Position numbers and translations under genes: made by a program. Under the pieces are notes generated by a model. That model did not search any database. It worked only from the letters and a program-made list of their open reading frames with translations, and was not told where the DNA came from. Positions 49,691 to 62,345 of a stretch of DNA of 64,000 nt are shown piece after piece; positions within the stretch are counted from its first letter, which is position 1, and every line of letters begins with the position of its first letter. Source of the DNA: Puffinus mauretanicus (Eukaryota; Chordata; Aves; Procellariiformes; Procellariidae); the NCBI GenBank assembly GCA_023333565.1, contig JAJKFH010000102.1:248001-312000 (forward strand). Direction: 5' to 3'.

Positions 49691-52230
49691 AACTAATTTG
49701 ACAGTATAGCACATTTCTGCTTTAACATGAAATTCCTGTTCAAAAAGCAGAAGTCTCAGCTGTGTTTCTAATGCTTCCCCTTGCCGCACAGTGTAATGCT
49801 ACTTCCTAGATTCATAACCGATATAGGCAGAGCAGTGTGACCAGTTTCCCAGATATGGGATTTCACATGTGCAAACTTCACCTTTTCTTGAATTTGTTAG
49901 AGGGAGTTTTATAGGAAAGTGTGGCTCAGAATACGAAACTGCTTGGGTTATGGAAGTGCAAGGAAGATACTTTATGTTAGATGTGGTACAACTTATTTAA
50001 ACTTTAGTAAGTTGTTCTTAGTTGCAGTCACGCACCCTGAAGGTCAGTGGTGGTTGCGTTCATACGCAAAGCAGTAAAAAGCACTGCACGCCTCTGAGAA
50101 AACACTAAGGTAACTATTATTAATGTATTATTTTGGTCAGGGGCAAACATACAACAAAAGAAAAACCTGGATACTTGTCACTGGCCTAGAAGGTCCTTGC
50201 CACGCAACAGCAGAATAGCGAGGAAGGGATACAGGGCTTTGCAAACACCACAGCAATAGTTAGTGGAAAAATTCCAGGACAGTGGCCTGGTTTAGGGTTC
50301 AGCCTGTGGTGAAAAAAGTCTGGAAGTCTAGCAGTCAAAATGATTTTCTTCTCTGGGAAAGCAAAATGAGTAACCTGGAGCATTAAGTAATGGAGCCAGC
50401 CTAGGCTTTTCCCTTCCTTCCTCTCTCAGTGGTGATCTCCTGAGGGTTGTGAGGTTTTGCAAATAAAGAAGCAAGCTCCTATTCTGCGATGCTCTGAGCA
50501 AAGGTCAGTGTTGGATTGCCTCCATGTGAAAGGAGAGAAAAGGAAGTGCTGAACTGTCACTGGCCGTAGGCTTGATTTTTTTGGGAATTGATGTTTAAAA
50601 TTGAACTGAGAATAGGACAACACAATGTCGCCCCAGAAGACAAGTAGGACCCCAAGGCCTAGGAAGGCACAGTGTGTGCTGAAAGATGATAGATTAGATA
50701 AGTGTCATTGTTATCCTGGTAACTGTGGGATGCTTCTTCTATGGTGTTGCAAGCTTTTTTTAATTGTAGCAGGTTTGCTAAGGCTCTGCCATTCTTGCTA
50801 TTTAGTAAGCTTAAGTTATGAATGAAGTTCAGTCCCCTTTGGGGAGGTGGATTTGGCCTGTGGTTTACTCTTCTCTGAACTCAGTTCTTTAGACCATTTT
50901 TCCATTGTGAGTCTGAGCAGTAGCTCTAGCTACTGCTGTGTCCGTGTCCTGTCTTTTTAGGAAATGAATTTTCTTCTCCTTTGCCTGTGGTCAGTGATGG
51001 TATTTATTGTCATCCTCAGATGGTACCTGAGGCCACCAGAAGACTCTGCTAGAGTCTAGAAACACGTGAGAGGTGCGTGCCTCTATGCTTAAAGCCTTGG
51101 ATTCAGCCAAGGTTTTACGCGCTCTGGCCTGTGACTGTCTTCCAGAGAACCCTTGTGTAATCTTGGGAAAATAATTACATCTCTCTGTTCCCACGGTGTG
51201 TGCTGGAAGATGAGGCACAGCAATGCATGCTTCTTTTACACCTCCATTCGTGCGATGCGGTTGTTGTTTTAAGACTCCCCCCAAAAAAAGCCAAGGACTG
51301 TCTCCCTTATGCATGCTTGTGGCATTATTTGCCTTAATCATTGAAATCTGCAAGTGCTGTTTCAATACAAGTAACTGAACTCATTGCTTGCTAACTAAAG
51401 TTTATTTAAAAACAGCACCACTTTGGTATGGTGATGACTAATGTTGCATGCACACACGAAAAGACATGTTTAGACATCATTAGGCTGCAAAATGATGCAC
51501 TCACCAGGTAAGAAAGGCCTGATTTAATTTTGGCCCCATTGTGTGTTTATGTTATGACAGTCTTTAATTACACTATCACATACCATTTTTTCTGCATGAT
51601 CCCTGCTCCATTCATTGCCCAGAATAGATGGTGCTCAGTTAATGAGCAACTATTCAATATTTTGTTTCTTCCTTGTCCAGAGCATGGCCCCATGCCCTAT
51701 TTACTTCATATTATCCAAGTCCTGCTCTGAGACAGATTAACAACTCCTCGATAATTTCTCTGTGTACAAACTATCAAGTGCTGGTATTTCCTCGCAGTTT
51801 GTTGCTTCAGTCTGTAATCTTTTAAAGTACTTTTGGCATAGTTTCTGGATGTGTAATTTCCTTGCTTTTCAAAACAAGTAAAGTGAATAGCCAGAAATTT
51901 TGCAGTGGGGAGCCACATGGGAGTGAACAGTTGGATTGAAACCTTTGGATCCATCTCATTGACATCTGCTGCTTGAGCAAGCAGACTAGCCGGTGGCAGC
52001 AGTAGATTGTGCTCTATAAGAGTCAGTATTAAGAGACGGGGGATTTTTCCCCGTAGATATTTGCTGACAGAGTGGGCACAATGACATGGTGTTCCCTTCC
52101 AGACTCAGAGAGGAATAAACCCTGACGTGTGCAGCTTCTTCTGGCAGCCGCTTCCTTCCTCTCCCCAATTTGTTGTCCTGCCGCATCTACTCCAGCCTGC
52201 CCTCATCTCTTCCCTTGCTTGCTTTTCCTT

Positions 52231-52334
52231 TGAGGCGCTTAGGGATGTGGTTTAGTGGACATGGTAGTGTTGGGTTGATGGTTGGACTCAATGATCTTAG
52301 GGGTCTTTTCCAACCTTAATGATTCTATGATTCC
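52231..52334 (+). mobile_element. CR1 3'-end fragment (about 100 bp)
   Basis: The order GATGTGGTTTAGTGGACATG, GTAGTGTTGGGTTGATGGTT, GGACTCAATGATCTTAGG, GGTCTTTTCCAACCTTAATG, ATTCTATGATTC is the standard 3' terminus of avian CR1 elements. The two overlapping ATTCTATGATTC octamers at the end are the target-primed reverse-transcription signature. Only the last 100 or so bases were inserted (extreme 5' truncation). Similarity to the consensus is high, so this copy is younger than the others in the window. Confidence 0.93.
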
Positions 52335-52370
52335 TTAGTCATTTAATTGCTTCCGATCTTTGCTCCTCAG

Positions 52371-52419
52371 GCTTTGCCTTTTGGATCTTGTTGCTTTGCC
52401 TTTTGGATCTTGTTGCTTT
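52371..52419 (+). repeat. 22-bp perfect tandem duplication
   Basis: Two exact 22-base units (52371-52392 and 52393-52414) begin GCTTTGCCTTTTGGATCTTG. They are followed by the first five bases of a third. The array lies 37 bases downstream of the young CR1 end. It is a replication-slippage type duplication. Confidence 0.93.
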
Positions 52420-55400
52420 CCTCAAAAACTACTGTGATAAACTCCCTCTCCCAGGGTCCCTCCTATACTCCTAGCCCCAAAGTCCTTGCCCAGCCAATTC
52501 AAGGGCCTCCACTTATGTCCTTGTACTGCGTATCGCATCCTCCATGTGCTCCCCACTCCTCCTGTCTTTCAGGTTCAGTCTCCTGCCGTGGAGCTTTGCC
52601 CAGCTAGGGGGCAAGGTCCCTCCGGGGCTTTCCAGCTGTCAGCACTCGCTGTCTCTTTGCTTATCTCCTCCTCCCCTCTGCATGGGTTTCTGCTCCATGG
52701 GCTGCAAAGCCCGGTTTCTTTTTGACCTCTTTTCTCCAGCCGTGGGAGTTTGGCTTCCCTCGGCCCTGTACCTAATTCAGGAGTTTTCCCTTGTGCTTGC
52801 TGCCTGGGTTTGAGGAGGAGGGAGCATGGAGAGCCGGGCAAAAGCCAGGAGTCTGCTCTGCTCTGGTGCTCGGTGTGGTGCTGAGCCACAGTTGCTTGCA
52901 CTCTTGGCTTATTTGTGTACGGAAAAGCAGGCACTTGTGCATGCACTTGTTTGAATGGAAGAGGCTGGGTTTTAAATTTGACTTCCTTCGTTGGATCGTT
53001 TTAGCTGCTATTCTGGATAGTGTTTTTTGTCTTGCAATATAGAAAAACACCTCTATCCCTCTTTTTAAATCCTTCTGAGAAGGAAGTAGAAAGTAAATAA
53101 TATCCCCTGGACTATTAATACATGACAGTATCAAGAGGCCCTGTTCATTTCAGTAAGCAAATAAGCTTTAGTTTGGCTTCATGTACATTAAATGTCGGAA
53201 AAAAGGGGCAAGACTGAGTCTGATGTTATTTTTCTTAGCTGATGATGACTTGACATGTTTGAGTTATTTGTTTTTTTTTTTTTTTTAGGGAAGACTTTTT
53301 AGTCTTTTAAAGATCCTTTAGACTTTCATTTAGTCCATGAAAATCCATTTTTGTGAATTCGTAAGTGGAAACTGTGCCTGGGACAAAGAACCACACTGTG
53401 CAAAACAGAATCAGGAAGAAAAGTTAACGGCTGTTTTTGGTTTTTCTCCCATCTTCTGAAAGATGCTGATTGCTTATTCATTCATGTGCAGAGGGAGTGG
53501 GTTTTTTTTTTATCTCATTAATGGGAGTTGCATTTAAGTCCTGCAGTTGCAGTCACTTCACTGTACGTCAGCCTCTTCTGTTCCCTGTGTTGCTAATTGG
53601 AAATCCCCAATTTGTAGGTGCAGTCTGTGTGTCCCAGAGCTGACTCACAGGAGACTCTGTTCATTCCCTTTACTTCACAGGACTGCCTTTCTATTCACAG
53701 TTCATGGCAGTCTCATTAAACCAGTGTTTGAAATAGCAGCGTGCCTGTGTTCATTGGCTTTCTCTGAAAGCCCTGTAAACCAGTGTCAAGGAATTAACAG
53801 CAGCTGAGAAACAGAAAAACCTTAATGGCTTGCGAGGTCATTTTCCTTGCAGTAAATCTGGCTTAGTTTGACACAGAATGGTATTTCAGTCACCCAGGAA
53901 ATAAAAAAACCCACAACAGCTGGAGATAGATGATACCCAGATTATTGCAGGTATTTCCCCGGAGCTAATCTAATTGAACAGTTTCTTACATCTTTGACTT
54001 CCAGGCACATTTTTGGACATCTAGCGGAAACTTTTAGGCTGTTCTCAGGGGTGAAGGATTCAGCTGTAACTACCTACCTCATTAATGACTGATGCTTTCT
54101 GAGCTGGTCCATGTCTCCTCTGTGAACCTGGTAATCACAGCATGTATTAAGTGAAGGACAGCAAACTCTCAGGACTAAGTTACGTGGCTTTAGGTTTTCA
54201 CAGGCTCATATAAGCAATCATTTGCTCAAAACCATAAGGACACCAGTCTCATCAAATACAACTTTAGGTGGATGGTTCCAGTTGTGTGATGAGTGTTACT
54301 TTGATGTTTTAATGTGAAGTAGCTGTTGAGATTTAATATTTGGTTTAAAAAGACAAAATCTGTTAGCATGTCTAATGCTTCTCCCATCCTCCCTGTATGC
54401 TTTCCAAGATCCTTCCCTGACTAGAAACTTAATCTTCAACTTAATCTAAAGAAGAGTAGTAGTAAATCCACTTTCACGTTTCTAATTCAGTTATCCCAAT
54501 ATTCTTTTCCAACTAGTGCATTAGAAACCTTAATCCTCTACTTGGCTTGGAAATGCTGGAAGGTGCATTTCTCTCCCCACTGCAGATCTTTGAAATGCAG
54601 ATTTTTTGTTGCTATTCTTTTAAGCAATTTCCAGAATGTGAATGTCCAGGAAGCTGCAGTGCAGAAGGGACTCTTGTAAATGCATTCCACATTCCCAAAC
54701 ATCCGTGCTGAAATTCAGATACTGGCTGAAGTGAGCCTTGAAAGACAACGTTTGCGCTAGGGCTCTTGGAACTGCTATCAAGTGTTTGCTTTGCAGGTCT
54801 GACAGGTCTTGCAGCATCTGGCGATGCTCTGCTTTGCCTTATGAATTCTTATTACCTGCCACAACTGATCATGGAGCAGCTTAAGTGAAAATCTTCCACT
54901 GAAATATGTTGTGGTTGTTGTTGTTTTTTTTTTTTTTTAACTTCCTTTCTTAAAGTTAGGTTTGGTTGTCTTAAGAAAGTATCATTCTTTTGCCATGTGG
55001 ATAATGCAGTTGTTCCCTCTGTTTAAAGCTTTGGTTGGCAGGGTGTTTGCCATAGGTCTTCTGTTCAGGCTGGGAGATGAAAGTCTGCTCAAATTTCTCC
55101 TTTTGTGAGAGAATGAATCCCTTGTTTTTGCATATCATCTGTAGAGTAAGGAAATATTAAGTGTAAAATTTGTACTTTGAAACTAACTATGGTTGCACTT
55201 CGGTTGTACTAGTACAAAAACTATGGAATAAAATACAGTTCCTTTTAATCTGTGAAAGATGCCAACAAACCTGCTGGGTGTTCATTTCAGAAGAGGAAAA
55301 CTAGAAGGAAAAACTGTCTCTTCTCTGTTTTCCGTGGAGACAAGGACTTTATTGATTGTTCAAAATAAAATTCAGGGAAAGAGTAATTATCACTCAGTGG

Positions 55401-56214
55401 TGGAAGGGAGAGGGAACATTACCTTTATTTCCCTCCCATAAAATGCAGTTTTATCCGATTATACAACACCGTTACACATATTGTTCTGGCAAGACCATGT
55501 TAGGAATTTCTGCAGAGACAAAACTGCTGTAAAATGATGGCCTTGGGTTCTCTTGCAATATTTTGACATTGCTTGATTTAACTGCATTTACCGTAATCTC
55601 TGCCTAATCTCATGACAGCAACTTGTATCACTGCGGTGCCTGTGAGTTATCTGTAAATGTTTGAAGCAGAGATGTTTCTTTTGTATTTTGGTAGTAAGCT
55701 CAATGCATTTGTTGTTGTTCTTCTCCCTCTTCTGCCCCGTTCTCTCCAGCATTAATCATGTCATGCATTTATTTCAGAAGATGAATTGCTTAGAGTACAA
55801 ATATTTTTGGTACAGGAATCAGGAATATTCATCTTTAGAAAGCTGTCACCTGGTCTGTGATCTAAATGGCTGCTAATGCCGGTCTTTCTAATCTATCCGT
55901 TACAGATCAGCATTCCTTTGCTGATCTTGGCTGATGTACTGTGGATTCATTATCATGACCCTGCTTATGATCCTGAATGGTATCTCCATCGTGGAATTAC
56001 TCAATATGGAAAACCAAATTCCTTCATTCATTGCCTGTATAAACTTTTGGAGATGATGGAGAACTTTCCACCCAGAAGGCATTTGTTCATGCATTTGGTT
56101 AAATGCTATGCATGAATATGAATATAGGAATTTTTGCGTGGTATTTCTTTAGGAAAAAAAAACAGAACTCCTTTTACTTTATAATAGGATTTGTCTATTG
56201 AACTCATATCAGTA

Positions 56215-57005
56215 TATTCAACATAATAGAAGAACATTGTGGGAACACCATATCAAACCAGCAGTCCATCTAGCTCTAGTATCTGTTTTCTGACTGTGGT
56301 CATTACTAGATGCTTGCAGAGAAGAAAAGAATGGGAACAGGTACAGTACAGGGTTATCTTTCCACACAGTGCGTCATGAATGTGTGCCAGTCAGTGATTT
56401 AGAGTCTATGGATCTGGATGCTTTATCTGGAGCACTGTGTTTAAGACTCTCCATGGACCTGTCCTCTGTAGAGTTGTCTAATTCCCTTTTTAGAACCCTT
56501 CTCTCCTCCGACTTTGAGGACATCTTGTCGCAATGAGTTCTATGATTTAATTACACACCATACGAAGAAATCTTTCCCCTTGCTTGGAAACTGATAATTT
56601 CATTGGGAGCCCTGTGACTTTGTGTGATAAGAAGTAGAAAGTAATTTCTCTGGTTCACTTCCCCGAGCCCTTCATAATTTTATAGTATCTTTATATGTAC
56701 TCCCTTTCCAGGGTGGAGAGCCCTGTTCTGTTGAATATCTCCTCATGCAAAAGCCATTCCGTGTGTCTGATGACCCTTATTACACTTTCCTGTACCTCTG
56801 CGATCTCTATTAAATCCTTTGAAAATTGGGCAGAGGAAGGGGAGATCTTGGAATAACATGCCGTACTCCAGATGCAGGGACACCTTGGATTTTTATTCAG
56901 TGTCGTATTGCTTGTTGTTTCTGTTCCGTTTCTTTCTAAACGTGCTGGATGCTTATGCTATTCACAGGCTGCATTTTCAGTACTGATTTATGGCACCATG
57001 CTTTT
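56215..57005 (-). mobile_element. Ancient CR1 LINE fragment, antisense to TMTC1
   Basis: Read on the + strand, the sequence matches the reverse complement of the old amniote CR1 subfamilies known from turtles and crocodilians. The landmarks are CAGTCCATCTAGCTCTAGTATCTG (56257-56287), GACATCTTGTCGCAATGAGTTCTATGATTTAATTACAC (56519-56556), TCATAATTTTATAGTATCTTTATATG (56672-56697), AATATCTCCTCATGC (56735-56749) and CCAGATGCAGGGACACCTTGGATTTTTAT (56868-56896). The element is therefore in minus orientation, with its 3' end at the left. It covers the 3' UTR and the C-terminal part of the reverse-transcriptase ORF, which is destroyed by substitutions and indels. Boundaries are approximate, and the identification is from memory of the consensus. 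Confidence 0.8.
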
Positions 57006-58628
57006 TTTCTTTATTATTTATTCTTTTGTTCTGACTGCAGTCTGTGTAGGTAATTGAGATGTACTATAAAAACCTGCATGGAAAATCTGAGTATCTTTTA
57101 TTACTGTGTTTTGAATTCTGTGCACTAGCTTTGGCTGAAGAGCATCCTGCGACTGCCTGGCCTGTTCCCCATTACAGGGGAGAGGCTGGAGCAAGACGCT
57201 GAACTAAGCTAAGATGGGCCTGGCTGATTTCAGGGCCAGAGACGACAGCATCAAACCCTGTAGATGCTGTATCTGGGCCTCAGTTACCTAGATATGGATT
57301 TACAATATATCCTTCCTTTCTTAACTGCTATTTGGGGATGAGTAATAAAGTAACCTGGCTTGGGCAAAGCTCGTGGACTTCCTCAGGCACTGACTCACGA
57401 GACTGAGTCCTTCTCATTGCTTTTTCTTGGCTTCAGCAGTTTTCTGTTCTCCTCCACGGTGCAGTTGGTGGCTGCAGCCCCTTTGCACTGTATCTTAGCT
57501 GTCCGGGACCCGGGGTGTGCGTGTCCTCTCTGTCCGAGTGTCTGTGCTCCGTCAGCCGGGGAGAAGCGTTACCCCTCTAAACCAAAGGGCAGAAAGCTTG
57601 AGCGTTTGCCCGAATTCACAATCAAAATCTGACATAAAGCAGAGACTTAATCCAAGATTTCCCAAATCTTAAGCAGATCTACCTCAGCAAAAGTCTTCGT
57701 ATTTTTGCCAGTAAATTGACAACTTCTCTTTTAAAATTTGCTGAAAAGATAGAGCTCCCTATCCCGCTCCCCTTTTCTACAAGCTGAAAGCTTCAGCATT
57801 AAGTAAGAAGATCTAGACAGTGCAAGCCATGATAGCTGCTATCCCAGGGCTTTCATGTCACTATTTGTTGCATTATTTACTTTGATCTGATTTGGCCTCC
57901 TGACTCCATCAAAAGTGCCTCTCAATGTGAATTAATTAAGAGAACTGTATTTTCTTCTTTCAATTGCCTTTAAAAGAGAAACGCTCCCAGATGGCGTTAG
58001 GGAAGGAGGGAGGTGTTTTTCTCTCTGCACAAGTCATGCTTTTGTCGTAGACCAAAGGGTTTCTCTGCCCTCCGTTACTTTGGGAGTCTGCAGTTTTGAT
58101 GGATTGAAGGTGCTTTCTCTCGGGAGTTTGGAAATGCCAGAACCGAATGAGACCCCCTCAGTGGCAACCCAGCCCAAATGAGCAGGTTTCTAATAACGAA
58201 GATGACTTTAATATTGCAGCATTCTGTCTCTACAGAGCACTCAGTTAATTATAAGGTGTGAATAAGGAATATGTTTCACAGTGCCTTGGCAATTTTCTGA
58301 GTTCACTGATCCGTAAACAAGATTATTCCCTAATAGTCCTTCATCTCTGCCATTATTACACAAGGATGTTCAACTTTAAATTAAATTAAAAATGATCGTC
58401 TTTAAAGTTTGTTGAGCCACGGCTAATTTTTTGAAAGTGTTTCCAGGATTAACTATTTTAAAATTGCTTAGTTATTTGGGGAGGAGGGAATCTTTTGTTG
58501 TTCCTGCTGTGCCATTTTTATAAAGACCACACTGTAGCAACCCTCCGCTGGGAAAGGCGAATTAGACCCATTTTTCTTTCTTTCTTTTCAAAGTCCCTGA
58601 CACTGTCAGGCAGCTGATGTTTTGGAGG

Positions 58629-59163
58629 TGTCCTGGTTTTGGCTAGGATAGAGTTAAATTTCTTCCTAGTGATGTGTTTTGAATTTAGTATGAGAAGAAT
58701 GTTGATAACACACTGATGTTTCCAGTTGTTGCTAAGTACCCTGCTAGTCAAGGACACTCAGCTTTCATGCTCTGGAAGAGGCTGAGAGGGAGCATAGCCA
58801 GGACAGCTAGCCCAGCTGGCCAACAGGGTATTCCATACCATGTGACGACATGCTCAGTATATGAATGGTAGGCATGAACCAGGAAGTAGCGATCACTACT
58901 TGGTTATCCGTCAGCGCGGGTGGTGAGCAATTGCATTGTGCATCACTCATTTTCTATATTCTATCATAATCATTATGATGATGATGGTGATGATTATTAT
59001 TATTATTATTTTCCCTTTTCTGTTCTATTAAACTGTCTTTATCTCAACCCACGAGTTTTTCTCACTCTTACCCTTCCAATTCTCTCCCTGTCCCACCAGG
59101 GGTGGGGGGGAGTGAGTGAGTGGCTGCGTGGGGTTTGGCTGCCTGCTGGGTTAAACCACGACA
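58629..59163 (+). mobile_element. Solo LTR of an endogenous retrovirus
   Basis: The element begins TGTCCTGGTTTTGGCTAGGA and ends GGTTAAACCACGACA, giving the TG...CA termini of a retroviral LTR. Between these are CAGTATATGAA (a TATA-like box, 58853-58863) and TTCTATTAAACTGTCTTTATC (a poly-A signal region, 59022-59042). A GAT/ATT-rich microsatellite lies at 58971-59011. I recognise this LTR type as widespread in bird genomes and do not assign a subfamily name. No gag, pol or env sequence and no second LTR flank it, so it is a solo LTR left after recombination. Flanking GGAGG and GGGGG may be a 5-base target duplication with one mismatch. It is non-coding and lies in sense orientation in intron 5. 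Confidence 0.88.
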
Positions 59164-59411
59164 GGGGGGAAGGAGCTTCATCAAGGTACATGAAGGTTTT
59201 TTACAGTTCTTTCAGCTGCTGCCAACCCAGGAGCGAGGGACTGAATTTGGTACCCGAATGCCAGCTGTCCAGCCTGGCCCTGGCCCTCAGACAGTTTGTA
59301 TGGGATGGAAATGACACGGGCTATTGCTGCAAAACTGTCCGCGATTTACGATCGCTGGGGGTTGTGCAGAGCTACAATTCCTTGAAGACATTTTTACCGT
59401 TACTAGGAGTG

Positions 59412-59800
59412 TCATTGTAGATTTTTAAAATCAAGAGGGACCATTTATGATCATCTAATCTGAGCTGGAGCATGGTGCAAGAGACAGAACTTCGTCTAAG
59501 AATTACTGCATGAAGCCTGCATTTCTCTTTGAGCTGTGTCGACATCTGTCAGCAGCCCTGACTTTAAAGACTCGATGTGATGGAGTATTTGAAATATCCT
59601 TAGGTGGATGGTTGCAGCGGTATGCTATTCTCGCTGTTAAAAATGTGTGCCTATTTCTAGTCTGATTTATCTAATTTCAGCTTCCAAGCACTGCATCTCA
59701 TTATGTCTTTTTCCACTAGATTAAACAGGGCTCTCCTAGCTGAAAGTTTTGCAGTCTGTCATAGCTGTTTTATCGTTCTTCCAGACAGACTGAAAGGCTG
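59412..59800 (-). mobile_element. Ancient CR1 LINE fragment, antisense to TMTC1
   Basis: TAGATTTTTAAAATCAAGAG, GGACCATTTATGATCATCTA and ATCTGA (59419-59462) match the reverse complement of an old CR1 3' end (consensus AGAAGGGACCATTATGATCATCTAGTCTGA). CGCTGTTAAAAATGTGTGCCTATTTCTAGTCTGATTTATCTAATTTC (59632-59678) and the TCATTATGTCTTTTTCCACTAGATTAAA stretch (59699-59726) follow the same element further into its body. It belongs to the same family as the fragment at 12498-12585 but in the opposite orientation. It begins about 250 bases after the solo LTR. The right edge is uncertain. Confidence 0.72.
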
Positions 59801-62149
59801 GGCTTCCTCAGGGTACGTCTACCCAGCAGTTGCTGTTGTGATGCAGTTTATGTTCTCAGATCTGAACAAGTCTCAGGTTAGGTAGCTTGAGTCCTGCTAA
59901 TAATATGTCTGCAATGGCATGGTAGGTGAAGCAAGCTTTCTAAGCGTTTGCCAATCCTTTTTTTGAATTTTTTTGTGTGGACGTCATGCTAATCTGTTTC
60001 AAAGGGTAAAAGACAGTTAATTTTTGCAGCGCAAAGTTTACATATTGCACAAGTCAGTGCTTTGCTGGGTAAAACCAAGTAGATTAGAGTACAATTAGCA
60101 TATCTTTGATAATAAATCCCTATGGGGCAAGAACGAGATCTTCCCATGTGTTTGTTGTGTTTCTAGCACAACACTGTTTCAATCTTAATTGGAAAATTAG
60201 TCATATGAGGAGGTGCACTTGATACTGCGTCTGCACACACAGATGACATTTGGATGGTACGCTGCTCTTGATCTTACAAGTATTGTCACGTGTTAACGAA
60301 CGCAAGTGCTCAGAGTCTGGAGTTGACATTTTGTCTGGAAGGGCTGTGAGTGAACACGTGGTCTTTGAAATGCTGCACTGAGCCCTTGTTCACAGTAGTA
60401 AAGTTGGAGAAAAGGAGATGGAGAAAATTTGGATAGATCAGCATTTTTAACACAAGATCGTCCCTCACAATATAATTCCTAGCAGGTTTTATATTGAAGT
60501 TTTAGAAACAAGAAAAGATATAGATTGATATCTTTATTTCACACTCAGTATATTTTATAGTCGGGAAGTATAATTTCAGAGGGGAAAAAATGCCTTCTGC
60601 TGAATTGCTGGCAGCCTTACCTAGAGTGCGTAGGAAGCTGTCAGGAAAGCAGGGATGTCAGGTGTTGACCTATGCTGATCATGCTTCATTTGTGAGATTT
60701 AGTCAGATTAAAGCACAGAGTATTGGCTCCGGGTTCAGTGTTTAAGAATACATAAGCCAGAACATCAGCATCGTTCCTTTATACCAGCTGAGACTGTGAC
60801 CCAGCTGGCAGACTACTCCATGGATACCATTATCTTTTACATAACACGTTTCTCACATATTCTCATATTTCTTTTTTTTTAAGCATCTGTCATTACCTCT
60901 TCAGAAACCCCTTACAAATTAGGGGTGAATCTTGCATAACTGAAGAGCAATTATTGTTCCATTACCAAGTAATGAAGTGCACACTTGTATGGAAAATATG
61001 ATGACTCCAAATATGATAAAGTTCAGCAAGATTCCCAAGATAATTTCTAGAAGTGTTTTCTACCTTCAAAGCTTATATTTTAATAGGTGGCAGATCTTAC
61101 GTCCAATATCTTCTGTAAAAAACTATTAAGGAAGAAAACACATATGTGACAGCTTGAAAAAGGGAGCTGTTTCTATATCAAAGTTAAGGGAGATGTTTTG
61201 CATCATCATGAAAAATGCATCTCTGCCATGGCCCAGAGTTTGAGGTTACTGACTTTGATTTAGTGTGGTGGTTCAGTGTGTTATTGCCCCCCTGGTAATT
61301 CTGGAGGAGGCTTCTGGGGAGGCAGGAGTCCTGGGAATTCAGTATGGCATGGTCATCCCCCAAGTTACGTTTGAAGACTACTTTAGTTTTCAGCTGGATA
61401 AAGTTGCAGGGCTCTTGAGCAGGTCCAGATGGCGCTCCCAGGGCCTGCTTTTGAGATGTGGGATTCCTGGCGCCATCGCTTGAAGCGGTAATGCTCTCCA
61501 CCAGTTAGGACTTGTCTTCTCTCAGGCTCCCAAACATTGAGGTACTTGAGCAGGATATTATTTTGAATGTTTAGTCCTCACGTTTAATGCTTTTTCCAGT
61601 AGAGCTTAGTGTGACGATCACGACCTGCTAATCCCTCTAGCAGAGTCTCCCAGTAACTGGGACACATAATCACAATGATTACTGGGTCATTGCAACCGAA
61701 CAGCTGGTGTCGATCGCTGTAGCTCTGTTTGCGTTCCGTACAGCTGAGGTTTCCACATCTCTGGTATCCTCGTGACACAACTCGGGCCCCTGCAAGCTTA
61801 GTGAATGGGATGGCTAGCAGTGCAGATCTGACCTAAGCTAAGCCTGCCCGTGGGATTCTTCTCACCTTCTTAAATGAGGCTTGGTGAATTTTAGACCATT
61901 AGTTTTAAAAGCCTTTTCCCATCTGTTAATGCTTATTTCCTTAAATAGCTTCTCAGACGGGAGTTGCCGTGGCTTTAGCAAGAAGAGAGGTATAGTCTTT
62001 GATTCAGTAAAAGAAAAAACTCCAAAACCTAAACAAACCAACACAATCCAGAAGATTAGTCTGCAGGTGGTCACTTCTTAAAGTAATCTCCTTCCTTCTG
62101 TCAAAGGAACATCAGATGGTAAGGGACTACTCGGCTCATCGCCTCTGTT

Positions 62150-62345
62150 ATCACACACAGCCACTTACCTAATGCCTTTCATAGCCTGGCTCAGCACTGC
62201 CTTGTGTCCAGTTGGATCGTCTCCATGGCTCCCCTTGGAAGGCTGCTCCACAGTCTGACAAGTTTGCCTGGAAAGCTTTCTCTTCCCAGCCTAAATGCCT
62301 CGATGGCCAATTTATGCCCACTTAACCCTTGTGTTTGTGCATCTC
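62150..62345 (-). mobile_element. Ancient CR1-like fragment, antisense to TMTC1
   Basis: TTGGAAGGCTGCTCCACAGT, CTGACAAGTTTGCCTGGAAA and CAGCCTAAATGCC...GATGGCCAATTTATGCCCAC match, in reverse complement, a part of old amniote CR1 elements that I recall as CAGCCTAAATTTATTCATGGCCAATTTATACCC. The left edge is diffuse and the fragment is short, so the call is tentative. Confidence 0.55.

Noticed and set aside
58920..59420. A 166-codon open frame
   Set aside because: It starts at a non-ATG codon inside the solo LTR and runs out of it. The Asp/Tyr stretch is the GAT/ATT microsatellite.
61265..61483. A 72-codon open frame with a gene-like composition
   Set aside because: I could find no domain, there are no convincing splice borders, and an antisense frame covers the same bases.
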